64,000 bases of DNA from an uncultured Lachnospiraceae bacterium. GTDB taxonomy: Bacteria > Bacillota > Clostridia > Lachnospirales > Lachnospiraceae. The notes beneath the pieces are model-generated. The model was not told the DNA's origin. It made no database searches and saw nothing but the letters and a program-made list of their open reading frames with translations. Of the stretch, positions 8,138-16,619 are shown piece by piece (the first letter of the stretch is position 1; the number at the start of each line of letters is the position of its first letter). The stretch is taken from positions 420 to 64,419 of the forward strand of contig CAJTSB010000009.1 of NCBI GenBank assembly GCA_910578825.1, written 5' to 3'. Position numbers and translations under genes: made by a program.

Positions 8138-9049
8138 TTAAATCTTTTCTTCTTCCCGATAGCCGAAATTTTTCAGCAAATAATCGCTGTCCCGCCAGTC
8201 TTTTTTCACTTTAACCCAGAGTTTGAGGTTGACCTGGCTCTCTAAAAGACGCTCAATCTCAAACCGGGCGTTCGTGCCAATCTTCTTTAGCATACTGCCG
8301 CCTTTTCCGATAATAATGCCCTTATGGGATTCACGTTCACAGACGATTGTGGCGTCAATATCCACAATCCCGCCTTTTTTTCGTGTTTTCATCTGCTCAA
8401 TTGTAACGGCAATCCCATGAGGAATCTCCTCTTCCAGCGCATGAAGAGATTTCTCCCGGATAATTTCTGCCACAATCTGCCGCTCCGGCTGGTCCGTTAC
8501 CGTGTCCTCATCGTAAAACATGGGACCATAGGGAAGGTATTTAAAAATCAAATCCGGCAAAATCTCCGTATTCTCCCCGCGCAGCGCAGAGAGCGGAACA
8601 ACCTCCGCAAAATCATACTCTTTGCGGTAAGTATCGATATAAGTAAGAACGTCCTCTTTGCGTACGGTGTCCGTCTTATTGATGATAAGGATTACCGGCG
8701 TATTTACCCTGCCAAGTTTTTCTAAAATATGGCGTTCTCCTTTACCGATAAAAGTGCTCGGCTCCACCAGCCATAGAATAAGGTCAACCTCCTGCAACGT
8801 GCGCTCCGCCACATTTACCATATATTCTCCAAGCTTATTCTTCGCCTTATGAATCCCCGGCGTATCTAAAAATACGATCTGTCCCCGGTTCTCATCCGTA
8901 TACACCGTCTGAATCCGATTCCTCGTCGTCTGTGGTTTCTTGGAGGTAATCGCAATCTTCTGTCCAATCAGACGGTTCATCAGCGTTGATTTTCCCACAT
9001 TTGGCCTGCCTATCAATGTCACAAATCCGGATTTAAAATTATCTTCCAT
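8138..9049 (-). CDS. era: GTPase Era
   Basis: A ribosome-assembly GTPase that binds the 3' end of 16S rRNA. 303 residues. Visible: G1 GRPNVGKST near residue 14, G3 DTPGIH near 62, G4 NKTD near 124, and a C-terminal KH domain with the IIIGKGGSMLKKIG loop near 247. It starts 10 bases after the M16 protease gene and so shares its transcript. A 142-base gap separates it from the YqzL-like gene; I see no convincing terminator there, only A+T-rich sequence that could hold a secondary promoter. Confidence 0.97.
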   Translation of the reverse strand: MEDNFKSGFVTLIGRPNVGKSTLMNRLIGQKIAITSKKPQTTRNRIQTVYTDENRGQIVFLDTPGIHKAKNKLGEYMVNVAERTLQEVDLILWLVEPSTFIGKGERHILEKLGRVNTPVILIINKTDTVRKEDVLTYIDTYRKEYDFAEVVPLSALRGENTEILPDLIFKYLPYGPMFYDEDTVTDQPERQIVAEIIREKSLHALEEEIPHGIAVTIEQMKTRKKGGIVDIDATIVCERESHKGIIIGKGGSMLKKIGTNARFEIERLLESQVNLKLWVKVKKDWRDSDYLLKNFGYREEEKI

Positions 9050-9059
9050 ATATTCTCCT

Positions 9060-11975
9060 TTAATATAAATTCTTCAGTTCCCTGAACAGCTCTTTCTCTT
9101 CCGTAATCTTCTCTTCATTTCCAATCACACAGAACGCATCCTCCTTCAAAACGGCACGCACAATACCGGCAAGGTTCCTGATATCCTCCTGTGTGGCATT
9201 TAAAATCTCCTGCCGCTCCTTTTTTAACATCTCTTCCGTCACTCCGGTAAGATACGCCGTAGCGCTTCGTCCGGTTTTCGCCGCCGGCGTCAGAGGCGCG
9301 TCCACAGCGCTGAAGGTTCCGATAATATATTTCGTCATCTCTTTCTCCTTGACATTAAACTGCTCTAAATATTCCGGTATTCCCTCGTACACCTCGTTCG
9401 TCCTGCCAAGATTGGGGTCGCGGTATGAAGTAAAGTAACTGTCCCCGTTTCTGGAAAATCTGCTCATGCAGCCATATGCGCCGCCTTTTACACGGATGTT
9501 CAGCCACAGATAATCGTAACTCAAAAGCACTTTCAGAATGCGCAAAACGCCTGTATATGCATAACCCTCTTTGCAGAAATTGCCGGCACGCGACACATAT
9601 TGCACCTGAGAAGCGTCCAGAAAACCTTCATTTCTCTGGGTGAACGCCGTCTGTTCCTGCTTTGTCTGCGCTTTCTTCTCATGCAGAATCTTTTTCAGTC
9701 CATCCACTTCCTGCTCCAAAAGTTCCATACCCTTTTGTTCCGCACCAACGCTGAACATAAGATTCTCTTTACAGAAAATATCTTTTGCAATCTCCTCCAG
9801 CATTCCGCAGAGCGCATCCTTCTTCTCATCAAAATGCTCTTCTATATCTTTCACCAATTGATAAAATGCAATTCCCTGCGTCATATCCGTATCCGCAGCG
9901 CTCTGTGAAAAATAGGACATCGCACGCACCGCAGAAATGGAATGCCCTGCGGAACTAAGATTCATCTGTAACCTTGATTTCAACTGCGCCACAATTTCAT
10001 AAAGACGCTCCTGCCCACGGTAATTACTCGTAGATAAAATTTCCCGTATAATTTCCATTGTCTTTGGAATTTCATGGTATAGCGTTTTAACCTTAACCTC
10101 ATATTTGAGTGTCAAACTGTCCTCCACGGCATGAGGATAAATCCCGATATTGCTGAAAATTCCTCCGGTATGCAGATTAATCTCATTGGCAAGCTCCGGA
10201 TAAGTATACGACTTAGTATCCACGTAACCCAAAACGGCTTTTAAGATACCAAGATAAGGAACCTTCTCCTTCGGCAAATCACTCACATCAAACATCAAAC
10301 TGAAATATGCGATACCGTTCGTGTCAATATCATGGCACAACATCAGTGTATCATCCAGGTATTTCTCGCGAATGTAGAGCTTTTCTCCTTCTTTTTTAAT
10401 GTCCTGCCTCGTAAGCGCCGGCAGTTTATCCATATCCTCCGGCGCAGAAGGCTCCTCCTGATACTCCTGAAGATGGTGTGTAAAATCTACAATCTGCTGC
10501 CGCTCTTCCGTAGTCAGAGAATTCTTATAGTCCTCAAGCTTTTTCGCCAGCTCTTCTTCCTTTTTGGCGTTCAATCCATATTCCGGTTTTGCAATCACAA
10601 CGGCAGCATGCGGATTGTCTAAAATATATTTCTGTACAAGCTCTTCAAAGTATCCGGTCTCAACTTTCTTTTTCAGCTGTTCAATAATCTCCAATTCTTC
10701 CAGATGCAAAAACGGTTTATTATCATCATACAGCCAGCTGTCAAGACACTTAATCCCAAACAGCAACCCCCTGGGGAACTGTCCGTAATCCGCCTCGCGA
10801 TAGCTGAATTCAAAACTGTTGAGCCCTGCCAGCAGAGATTTCTTATTGATTCCATGTTCCACCTGCTCTTTAAGCACTCTGTGGATAATCTCCAAAAATT
10901 CTTCCTTGCGCTCCAGGTTACTGTTCTTTGCCACGACAGAAAGCATGGGCTGCAACGTATAATTATCAAAGGACGCCATGATATCCTTGCCAATCTTTGC
11001 ATCCAGCAGAGCCTGTTTCAGGGGCGCTCCCGGCGCGGAAAGCAACGCATAGTCAAGAATGTCAAATGCTACATATAATGTCTTATCGAGAATATTCCCG
11101 GTACTCACATTGTAAGAAAGGTACGTATTGTCCTTAAGGGTTTCTCCGCTGGCAATGTTGTACGAAATCTCAACCTCCCGCATATGCTCAAAAGGTTTCT
11201 GCTCTTTCACCTGAGAATCAACGGAAATCGCCTCAAATTTGCTGAGATACTCGCGGTCCATCCAGTTCAGTTTGTCTTCCATATCCATATTTCCATACAA
11301 ATAGATATAGGAATTGGCCGGATGGTAATATTTCTGATGGAAAGCCTGAAACTGCTCATAACTGAGTTCCGGAATTACCTGCGGATCTCCGCCGGACTCA
11401 AAAGAATAAGAAGTGTCCGGATAGAGGGTGCGCATGATTTCCCGGCTCAACACCTCATCCGGCGAAGAAAATGCTCCCTTCATCTCATTGTACACCACAC
11501 CGTTGATAGAAAGCGGAGCATCCAAATCCTCCATCTCATAATGCCAGCCTTCCTGACAGAAAATCTCTTTATGCTGATAAATATTCGGATACAGAACAGC
11601 GTCCAGATAGACTTCCATCAAATTTTGAAAGTCCTTATCGTTGCAGCTTGCAACCGGATAAATCGTCTTATCCGGATACGTCATTGCATTTAAAAATGTA
11701 TTGAGTGAACTTTTTACCAGTTCAACAAAGGGATCCTTCACCGGAAATTTCTCAGACCCACAGAGCACGGAATGTTCCAGAATATGTGCCGCCCCGGTGC
11801 TGTCCAGTGACGGGGTACGAAATCCAATATAAAATACCTTGTTCTCATCCTCATTGGAAATCAGGCTGATTCTTGCACCGCTCTTCTTATGTCTGAGCAA
11901 ATAGCCCGTTGATTTAATGTCATCCAGTTTCTTTTCTTCCAGCAACTCATATGCTGTACAATTCCTTAAATCCAT
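9060..11975 (-). CDS. M16C-family zinc metallopeptidase (insulinase / presequence-protease type)
   Basis: A 971-residue protease of the PreP/Cym1 type that would degrade unfolded peptides in the cytoplasm. The inverted zinc motif HILEH lies near residues 64-68, followed by SVLCGSEKFPVKDPF, as usual in M16C. The second half is the non-catalytic M16 homology region plus an M16C-associated middle domain. I chose the ATG at 11975, which has AGAAAGG upstream; the frame is open to a TTG at 11999, which would put the ribosome site inside the gene. It is followed closely by era. No signal peptide. Confidence 0.92.
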   Translation of the reverse strand: MDLRNCTAYELLEEKKLDDIKSTGYLLRHKKSGARISLISNEDENKVFYIGFRTPSLDSTGAAHILEHSVLCGSEKFPVKDPFVELVKSSLNTFLNAMTYPDKTIYPVASCNDKDFQNLMEVYLDAVLYPNIYQHKEIFCQEGWHYEMEDLDAPLSINGVVYNEMKGAFSSPDEVLSREIMRTLYPDTSYSFESGGDPQVIPELSYEQFQAFHQKYYHPANSYIYLYGNMDMEDKLNWMDREYLSKFEAISVDSQVKEQKPFEHMREVEISYNIASGETLKDNTYLSYNVSTGNILDKTLYVAFDILDYALLSAPGAPLKQALLDAKIGKDIMASFDNYTLQPMLSVVAKNSNLERKEEFLEIIHRVLKEQVEHGINKKSLLAGLNSFEFSYREADYGQFPRGLLFGIKCLDSWLYDDNKPFLHLEELEIIEQLKKKVETGYFEELVQKYILDNPHAAVVIAKPEYGLNAKKEEELAKKLEDYKNSLTTEERQQIVDFTHHLQEYQEEPSAPEDMDKLPALTRQDIKKEGEKLYIREKYLDDTLMLCHDIDTNGIAYFSLMFDVSDLPKEKVPYLGILKAVLGYVDTKSYTYPELANEINLHTGGIFSNIGIYPHAVEDSLTLKYEVKVKTLYHEIPKTMEIIREILSTSNYRGQERLYEIVAQLKSRLQMNLSSAGHSISAVRAMSYFSQSAADTDMTQGIAFYQLVKDIEEHFDEKKDALCGMLEEIAKDIFCKENLMFSVGAEQKGMELLEQEVDGLKKILHEKKAQTKQEQTAFTQRNEGFLDASQVQYVSRAGNFCKEGYAYTGVLRILKVLLSYDYLWLNIRVKGGAYGCMSRFSRNGDSYFTSYRDPNLGRTNEVYEGIPEYLEQFNVKEKEMTKYIIGTFSAVDAPLTPAAKTGRSATAYLTGVTEEMLKKERQEILNATQEDIRNLAGIVRAVLKEDAFCVIGNEEKITEEKELFRELKNLY

Positions 11976-12029
11976 CCTTCTAATCCTTTCTATCGTCAAA
12001 TATCTTTATCAATGAGACTGTAACTCTTC

Positions 12030-12854
12030 TCACAAACTCTCTTCTTTTTTCAGGGATACTGTAAGCTGGTTATATGGTATTTCAATCCTGTTCTCATCAA
12101 ACCTTACTTTAATCTCCTCGGTTACTCTCCACTTCGCATTCCAGTAATCCGGCGTCGGCACCCAGAACCGCAGTCCCAGCCGCACGCTGCTGTCTTCCAA
12201 AGCATCCACAAATACTGCCACCTCTTCGCCATCCAGTTTGGCGCTCTCTTCCTCAATGATGGCGCGCAGGACGTCTTTTGCCTTCCTGATATCCGCATTG
12301 TAAGAAATTCCCACATAAAGGTCAACTCTGCGCTTGTCCTGCTGCGTCACGTCTGTGAGACTGGAATTGGCAAGCGTTCCGTTTGGAATTACCACGATTC
12401 GATTATCCGTTGTACGGAGCTTTGTATAAAAAATCTGGATTTCCGTTACGGTTCCCTCATTCTTATGCGTATCCTCAATAATATAGTCCCCGACTTTAAA
12501 TGGTTTAAACAATAAAATCAGCACGCCGCCGGCAAAATTAGAAAGGCTTCCCTGCAAAGCAAGACCCACGGCAAGCCCTGCCGAGCCGAGCACTGCCACC
12601 AGAGAAGTTGTCTCCACGCCAAGCTGGTTCACGACTGCCATAACCAAAACAAAATACAGTAATATCTTGGCTCCGGAATCAAGAAACTGACAGACGCCCT
12701 CATCCGCTCCAGAACGCTCCAACGCCCTTTTTAAAAGTTTTCGCAGCCATTTTATAACCTTTTTTCCGATCATATAAATGACAAGTGCAATGATAACCCG
12801 CACTGCAAAATCACTGACTGCAGGCAGTATATTTTCAACTGTTTTCCACCACAT
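12030..12854 (-). CDS. Small-conductance mechanosensitive channel (MscS family)
   Basis: A membrane channel opening on hypo-osmotic shock. 274 residues, the size of the minimal MscS fold. Three hydrophobic helices span roughly residues 8-100; the third is the Gly/Ala-rich pore helix (VLGSAGLAVGLALQGSLSNF), followed by the beta domain with VGDYI and VTEIQIFYTKLRTTDNR, then VVIPNG. Start ATG 12854 follows AGAGGAG; an upstream GTG/ATG extension to 12890 runs into the promoter. Transcribed divergently from the HD-domain gene through overlapping promoters. Confidence 0.93.
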   Translation of the reverse strand: MWWKTVENILPAVSDFAVRVIIALVIYMIGKKVIKWLRKLLKRALERSGADEGVCQFLDSGAKILLYFVLVMAVVNQLGVETTSLVAVLGSAGLAVGLALQGSLSNFAGGVLILLFKPFKVGDYIIEDTHKNEGTVTEIQIFYTKLRTTDNRIVVIPNGTLANSSLTDVTQQDKRRVDLYVGISYNADIRKAKDVLRAIIEEESAKLDGEEVAVFVDALEDSSVRLGLRFWVPTPDYWNAKWRVTEEIKVRFDENRIEIPYNQLTVSLKKEESL

Positions 12855-12883
12855 TTTTTCTCCTCTACATTCTCTATCCTTAA

Positions 12884-12912
12884 TTGACACTTCATCCCAA
12901 CTATACTATAAT
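12884..12912 (+). promoter_or_regulatory. Consensus promoter of the double-HD gene
   Basis: TTGACA, 17 bases, TATAAT: an exact sigma-A consensus at both hexamers, 68 bases before the ATG at 12980. It overlaps the oppositely directed mscS promoter. Confidence 0.8.
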
Positions 12913-12940
12913 TATAATATAGTTGTTACACCAAAAGCAA
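12911..12940 (-). promoter_or_regulatory. Probable promoter of the mscS-like gene
   Basis: TTGCTT, 18 bases, TATAAT on the minus strand. Its -10 shares bases with the -10 of the divergent plus-strand promoter, so the two polymerases should compete. Confidence 0.5.
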
Positions 12941-12979
12941 ATGATATTTTACTGATTATTGGGAAATGGAGGTGGCACT

Positions 12980-14251
12980 ATGAACAAACCAGGGCCTATT
13001 AATGTTGTAGACATTATCTGCCATTCTTTTCGGCATATGGATCCACGTCTCATCAGTCATGGTGAACGCGTTTCTTACATCCTTATGAAAATGCTTGAAG
13101 AGACCAGACGATACACGTTACAGGAAAAGCATGACATCTTTATGCTGGGGCTTCTTCATGACATCGGTGCATACAAAGACAGTGAAATTGATGCTATGTT
13201 AAGTTTTGATACAGAAGAAACGATGGAACACTCTGTGTTTGGCTATCTCCTGTTTAAAACATTCTCCCCGTTACAGCAATACGCAGACGTCATATTGTAC
13301 CATCATCACTGTAACGCGCAATACTATTCGGTTCCCATCAGCAGCTATCACCGTGATATTGCCAAGCTGATTTACCTCGCCGACCGAATTGATATCTTCT
13401 GTGTACAAAATCCTGACGGAGATTTGAATGCCTTTCTGGAACAATACAATGGGAACACGTTCTATCCTTCCGACATTCACTGGTTTTGGAAAACAGAAGA
13501 AAAATACCATCTGCTGGAAAATATAACGTCATTGGCATATCAGGAAGAAGTCGGTGATTACATAGAAAGACATTCCAAATTGACGGCAGACCAGGCATAT
13601 AAATATCTTATGACATTTATTTTTTCTGTGGATTTTCGCAGCGACTATACGGCATTGCATACCAATTATGCGGTTCAGCTCAGTAAAAATATTGCTCATA
13701 CGCTGCACCTGCCTGTTGGTTCCCTAAAGACCATCGAGACCGCGGCGTTGCTGCATAATCTCGGCAAAGTCTCACTGAACAACCCGTTAGTGAACACAGA
13801 AGATTATGATCATTATGTGAAAGCGTTGTATAACGATTCTACGCTGGCAATTACAAGGGACATACTCTCTGACAATGTAGAGGAACCAATTTTGAACCTG
13901 ATTGAGGAGTCCTCCCTTCTGCTGAGAAGCTGGACAATGGATGAGCAAATTACCGCCTCTCCTGCCCCATCCGCAGAGATTGTAGCGTTATCTTATCTGA
14001 TGAGCAACACATTATCCCTCGAAATGAATGTCTCCTACTGTCATCATCCAAGGCTGCTTTCATTTCTGCGTGACAAATATAAAAGCTGCGATATGAATGA
14101 TTCCATCCTTCGGACATTGGAGAAATCTTTTGACCAGATTATAGAGAACACACAGCGTTCCTGTTCCAACATCTATGATACCTACCATCAGATGATGAGC
14201 GAATACCGCTCCCTGAATATTGTCTTAAAGCACTATAACAGTAAATATTAA
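12980..14251 (+). CDS. Protein with two HD-type domains (HD-GYP-like, second domain degenerate)
   Basis: A 423-residue soluble protein. The N-terminal half has a full HD phosphohydrolase pattern: SHGERVSYIL near 28, LGLLHDIGAYK near 61, EHSVFGY near 85 and a YHHHCN motif near 110. The second half repeats the fold (LHTNYAVQLSKNIA, then ALLHNLGKVSL), but the metal-binding HD pair reads HN, so it is probably not catalytic. The family includes cyclic di-GMP phosphodiesterases and nucleotide phosphohydrolases; the canonical GYP motif is not visible, so the substrate is open. Start ATG 12980 follows GGAGG. It stands alone behind a consensus promoter and ends in a terminator. Confidence 0.85.
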   Translation: MNKPGPINVVDIICHSFRHMDPRLISHGERVSYILMKMLEETRRYTLQEKHDIFMLGLLHDIGAYKDSEIDAMLSFDTEETMEHSVFGYLLFKTFSPLQQYADVILYHHHCNAQYYSVPISSYHRDIAKLIYLADRIDIFCVQNPDGDLNAFLEQYNGNTFYPSDIHWFWKTEEKYHLLENITSLAYQEEVGDYIERHSKLTADQAYKYLMTFIFSVDFRSDYTALHTNYAVQLSKNIAHTLHLPVGSLKTIETAALLHNLGKVSLNNPLVNTEDYDHYVKALYNDSTLAITRDILSDNVEEPILNLIEESSLLLRSWTMDEQITASPAPSAEIVALSYLMSNTLSLEMNVSYCHHPRLLSFLRDKYKSCDMNDSILRTLEKSFDQIIENTQRSCSNIYDTYHQMMSEYRSLNIVLKHYNSKY

Positions 14252-14262
14252 GTTCTATCAAA

Positions 14263-14303
14263 GAACTGCCGCAAAACATCCGGTTTCGCGGCAGTTCCTT
14301 TTT
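14263..14303. terminator. Terminator between the HD gene and serA
   Basis: GAACTGCCGC pairs exactly with GCGGCAGTTC around a 15-base loop and is followed by CTTTTTAT on the plus strand and TTTGATAG on the minus strand. It probably serves both convergent genes. Confidence 0.85.
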
Positions 14304-14320
14304 ATGTTTTCTTATTTCAC

Positions 14321-15484
14321 TTATTTAATCACTCTTACTTTTAATACCGCGTCAATCGCTTTCAACTGCTCTACCGCTGCATCCGTTACCGGAGAATCAA
14401 TATCCAACAAAGAATATGCATAATCTCCACGGCTCTTATTCGTCATATCAGAAATATTAATATTATTATTCCCCATGACTGCCGTATACTTTCCTATGAT
14501 TCCCTTCACATTTCTGTGAAGAACTGCTACACGTCCTGCCGCAGAGCAGACACCCATATCACAGTTCGGATAATTGACTGAATTGTGGATGTTTCCATTC
14601 TCCAGATAATCTATCAGTTCCCGAACTGCCATCTGCGCACAGTTGTCCTCAGATTCCTCCGTAGAAGCGCCAAGGTGCGGAATCACGATGCAGCCATCCT
14701 TTCCGGCTGTCGTGCTGTTGGCAAAGTCGGATACGTATTTTTTAACTTTTCCTTCCCCGATAGCATCTAAGATGGCGTCTTCATCAACCAGAAGATCCCT
14801 TGCAAAGTTCAGGATAACAACGCCGTCTTTCATCATCGCAAATGCCTCTTTGTTCAGCATCTTTTTCGTATCATCCAGAAGCGGAACATGGATGGTAATA
14901 TAGTCGCACTCACGGTAAATTTCTTCCACATTATTGATATGCTTAACATACCTTGACAAGCTCCACGCTGCATTGACAGAAATAAACGGGTCATATCCAT
15001 ATACATCCATACCCAGTTTGGTTGCCGCATTTGCCACTTTGACGCCGATTGCGCCAAGACCAATTACACCTAATTTCTTCCCGCAAATTTCACAGCCCGC
15101 AAACGCTTTCTTTGCTTTTTCTGCATCTTTTCCAACGTTCTCATTGTCCTTATTTTCCAGTACCCAGTTGACGCCGCCGATAATATCACGGGAAGCAAGC
15201 AGCATTCCTGCAAATACCAGCTCCTTCACGCCATTGGCATTTGCACCAGGCGTATTAAATACAATAATTCCCTGTTCTGCACATTTATCAAGCGGAATAT
15301 TGTTGACGCCTGCTCCGGCCCTTGCAATCGCATCAAGTCCCTGTGGGAGCTCCAGATCATGCATGGCTGCACTTCTGACTAAAACTGCCTGCGCGTCTTT
15401 CATTTCATCCGTCTTCTTATAATTTTCGCCAAACAAATCTAACCCTACATTGGCAATGGGGTTTAAGCAATGATACTGAAACAT
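14321..15484 (-). CDS. serA: D-3-phosphoglycerate dehydrogenase
   Basis: First step of serine synthesis: oxidises 3-phosphoglycerate with NAD. 387 residues, in the compact form with one ACT domain at the C-terminus (from about residue 318, starting VAVLHRNVKGIIG), expected to bind serine for feedback control. The Rossmann motif GVIGLGAIG lies near 138, the substrate Arg in NFARD, and the catalytic His in IPHLGASTEES. Start ATG 15484 follows GAGGAG and lies two bases from the serC stop, so the two are co-translated; the frame up to 15502 is inside serC. Confidence 0.95.
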   Translation of the reverse strand: MFQYHCLNPIANVGLDLFGENYKKTDEMKDAQAVLVRSAAMHDLELPQGLDAIARAGAGVNNIPLDKCAEQGIIVFNTPGANANGVKELVFAGMLLASRDIIGGVNWVLENKDNENVGKDAEKAKKAFAGCEICGKKLGVIGLGAIGVKVANAATKLGMDVYGYDPFISVNAAWSLSRYVKHINNVEEIYRECDYITIHVPLLDDTKKMLNKEAFAMMKDGVVILNFARDLLVDEDAILDAIGEGKVKKYVSDFANSTTAGKDGCIVIPHLGASTEESEDNCAQMAVRELIDYLENGNIHNSVNYPNCDMGVCSAAGRVAVLHRNVKGIIGKYTAVMGNNNINISDMTNKSRGDYAYSLLDIDSPVTDAAVEQLKAIDAVLKVRVIK

Positions 15485-15485
15485 A

Positions 15486-16565
15486 TTAATTCTCCTCTTC
15501 AAACTTTTTCATAAATGCAACTAATTTTTCCACGCCCTCTTTCGGCATCGCATTGTAAATGCTGGCACGCATACCGCCTACCGTACGATGACCCTTGAGG
15601 TTTACAAATCCGGCAGCCTCTGCCTCTTTGACAAACTTTGCATCGAGATCCTTATCTCCGGTGATAAACGGTACGTTCATCAAAGAACGGTCTTCTTTCC
15701 TCACAGTTCCCTTGAACATACTGCTCTGGTCCAGAAAATCATATAAGATTCTCGCCTTCTCCTCATTGTGCTGTTTCATTGCACTAAGACCGCCCATCTT
15801 CTTAATCCATTTGAATACCTTTCCGCAGATGTAAATACCATATGCGGGCGGTGTATTGTAAAGGGAATCGGCATCCGCGTGCGTCTTATATTTCAACATG
15901 GTGGGCGTTCCCGGCAAAGTATCTTCTGTAATCAAATCCTCGCGGATAATCACGATTACCACGCCTGCAGGTCCAATATTCTTCTGCACGCCGCCATAAA
16001 TAATACCATAGTTCGATACATCCACCGGTTCAGACAGGAAACAGGAGGATACATCTGCTACGAGCGTATGCCCCTTCGTATTCGGAAGGGTCTTAAACTT
16101 TGTTCCATAAATCGTATTGTTCTCACAGATATATACATAATCTGCATCTTCCGGAATAGCCAGGTCGGAGCAATCGGGAATATAGGAGAATGTCTCATCT
16201 TCCGAAGACGCTACCTTTACTGCCTCTCCATAATTTCCTGCCTCCTGGAATGCCTTTTTGGCCCACTGTCCGGTTACGATGTAAGCTGCTTTTTTGTTTT
16301 TCATCAGATTCATGGGAATGGCTGCAAACTGCTGGGATGCCCCACCCTGTAAAAACAGAACCTTATAGTTATCCGGAATGTTCATCAATTCCCTTAAGTC
16401 TGCCTCCGCCTCTTTGATGATTCCATCATACGTTTTGGAACGGTGACTCATCTCCATCACAGACATACCGCTTCCCTTATAATCCATCATCTCATCTGCT
16501 GCCTCACGTAAAACCTCTTCTGGCAGGACGGCTGGTCCTGCGGAAAAATTATAAACTCTACTCAT
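15486..16565 (-). CDS. serC: Phosphoserine aminotransferase
   Basis: Second step of serine synthesis: transfers an amino group from glutamate to 3-phosphohydroxypyruvate using PLP. 359 residues, typical. The N-terminus MSRVYNFSAGPAVLPEEVL is diagnostic, and the PLP lysine is in GGVQKNIGPAG near residue 195. The ATG follows AAGGAGG. It lies 35 bases downstream of ilvB, and the spacer is a copy of the repeated hairpin element described at 16587-16619. The third enzyme, serB, is not in the window. Confidence 0.97.
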   Translation of the reverse strand: MSRVYNFSAGPAVLPEEVLREAADEMMDYKGSGMSVMEMSHRSKTYDGIIKEAEADLRELMNIPDNYKVLFLQGGASQQFAAIPMNLMKNKKAAYIVTGQWAKKAFQEAGNYGEAVKVASSEDETFSYIPDCSDLAIPEDADYVYICENNTIYGTKFKTLPNTKGHTLVADVSSCFLSEPVDVSNYGIIYGGVQKNIGPAGVVIVIIREDLITEDTLPGTPTMLKYKTHADADSLYNTPPAYGIYICGKVFKWIKKMGGLSAMKQHNEEKARILYDFLDQSSMFKGTVRKEDRSLMNVPFITGDKDLDAKFVKEAEAAGFVNLKGHRTVGGMRASIYNAMPKEGVEKLVAFMKKFEEEN

Positions 16566-16586
16566 ACTATATTTCCTCCTTTTTTA

Positions 16587-16619
16587 GGTATCGGCACGCG
16601 TTACTTTGCAACACCTGCC
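16587..16619 (-). repeat. Repeat copy C (hairpin only), spanning the ilvB stop, upstream of serC
   Basis: A 27-base hairpin (16593-16619) with outer arms GGCA/TGCC and inner stem GTTAC/GCAAC, followed on the minus strand by the shared tail CGATACC and then the serC ribosome site. It overlaps the last codons of ilvB (MAGVAK). It matches copies at 33317 and 44360 in its flanks but not in its inner stem. Confidence 0.65.

Noticed and set aside
9580..9600. A GCCGGCACGCGACAC stretch resembling the repeated hairpin element
   Set aside because: Only the first arm matches; there is no pairing arm and it lies inside the M16 protease coding sequence, so it is a chance match.
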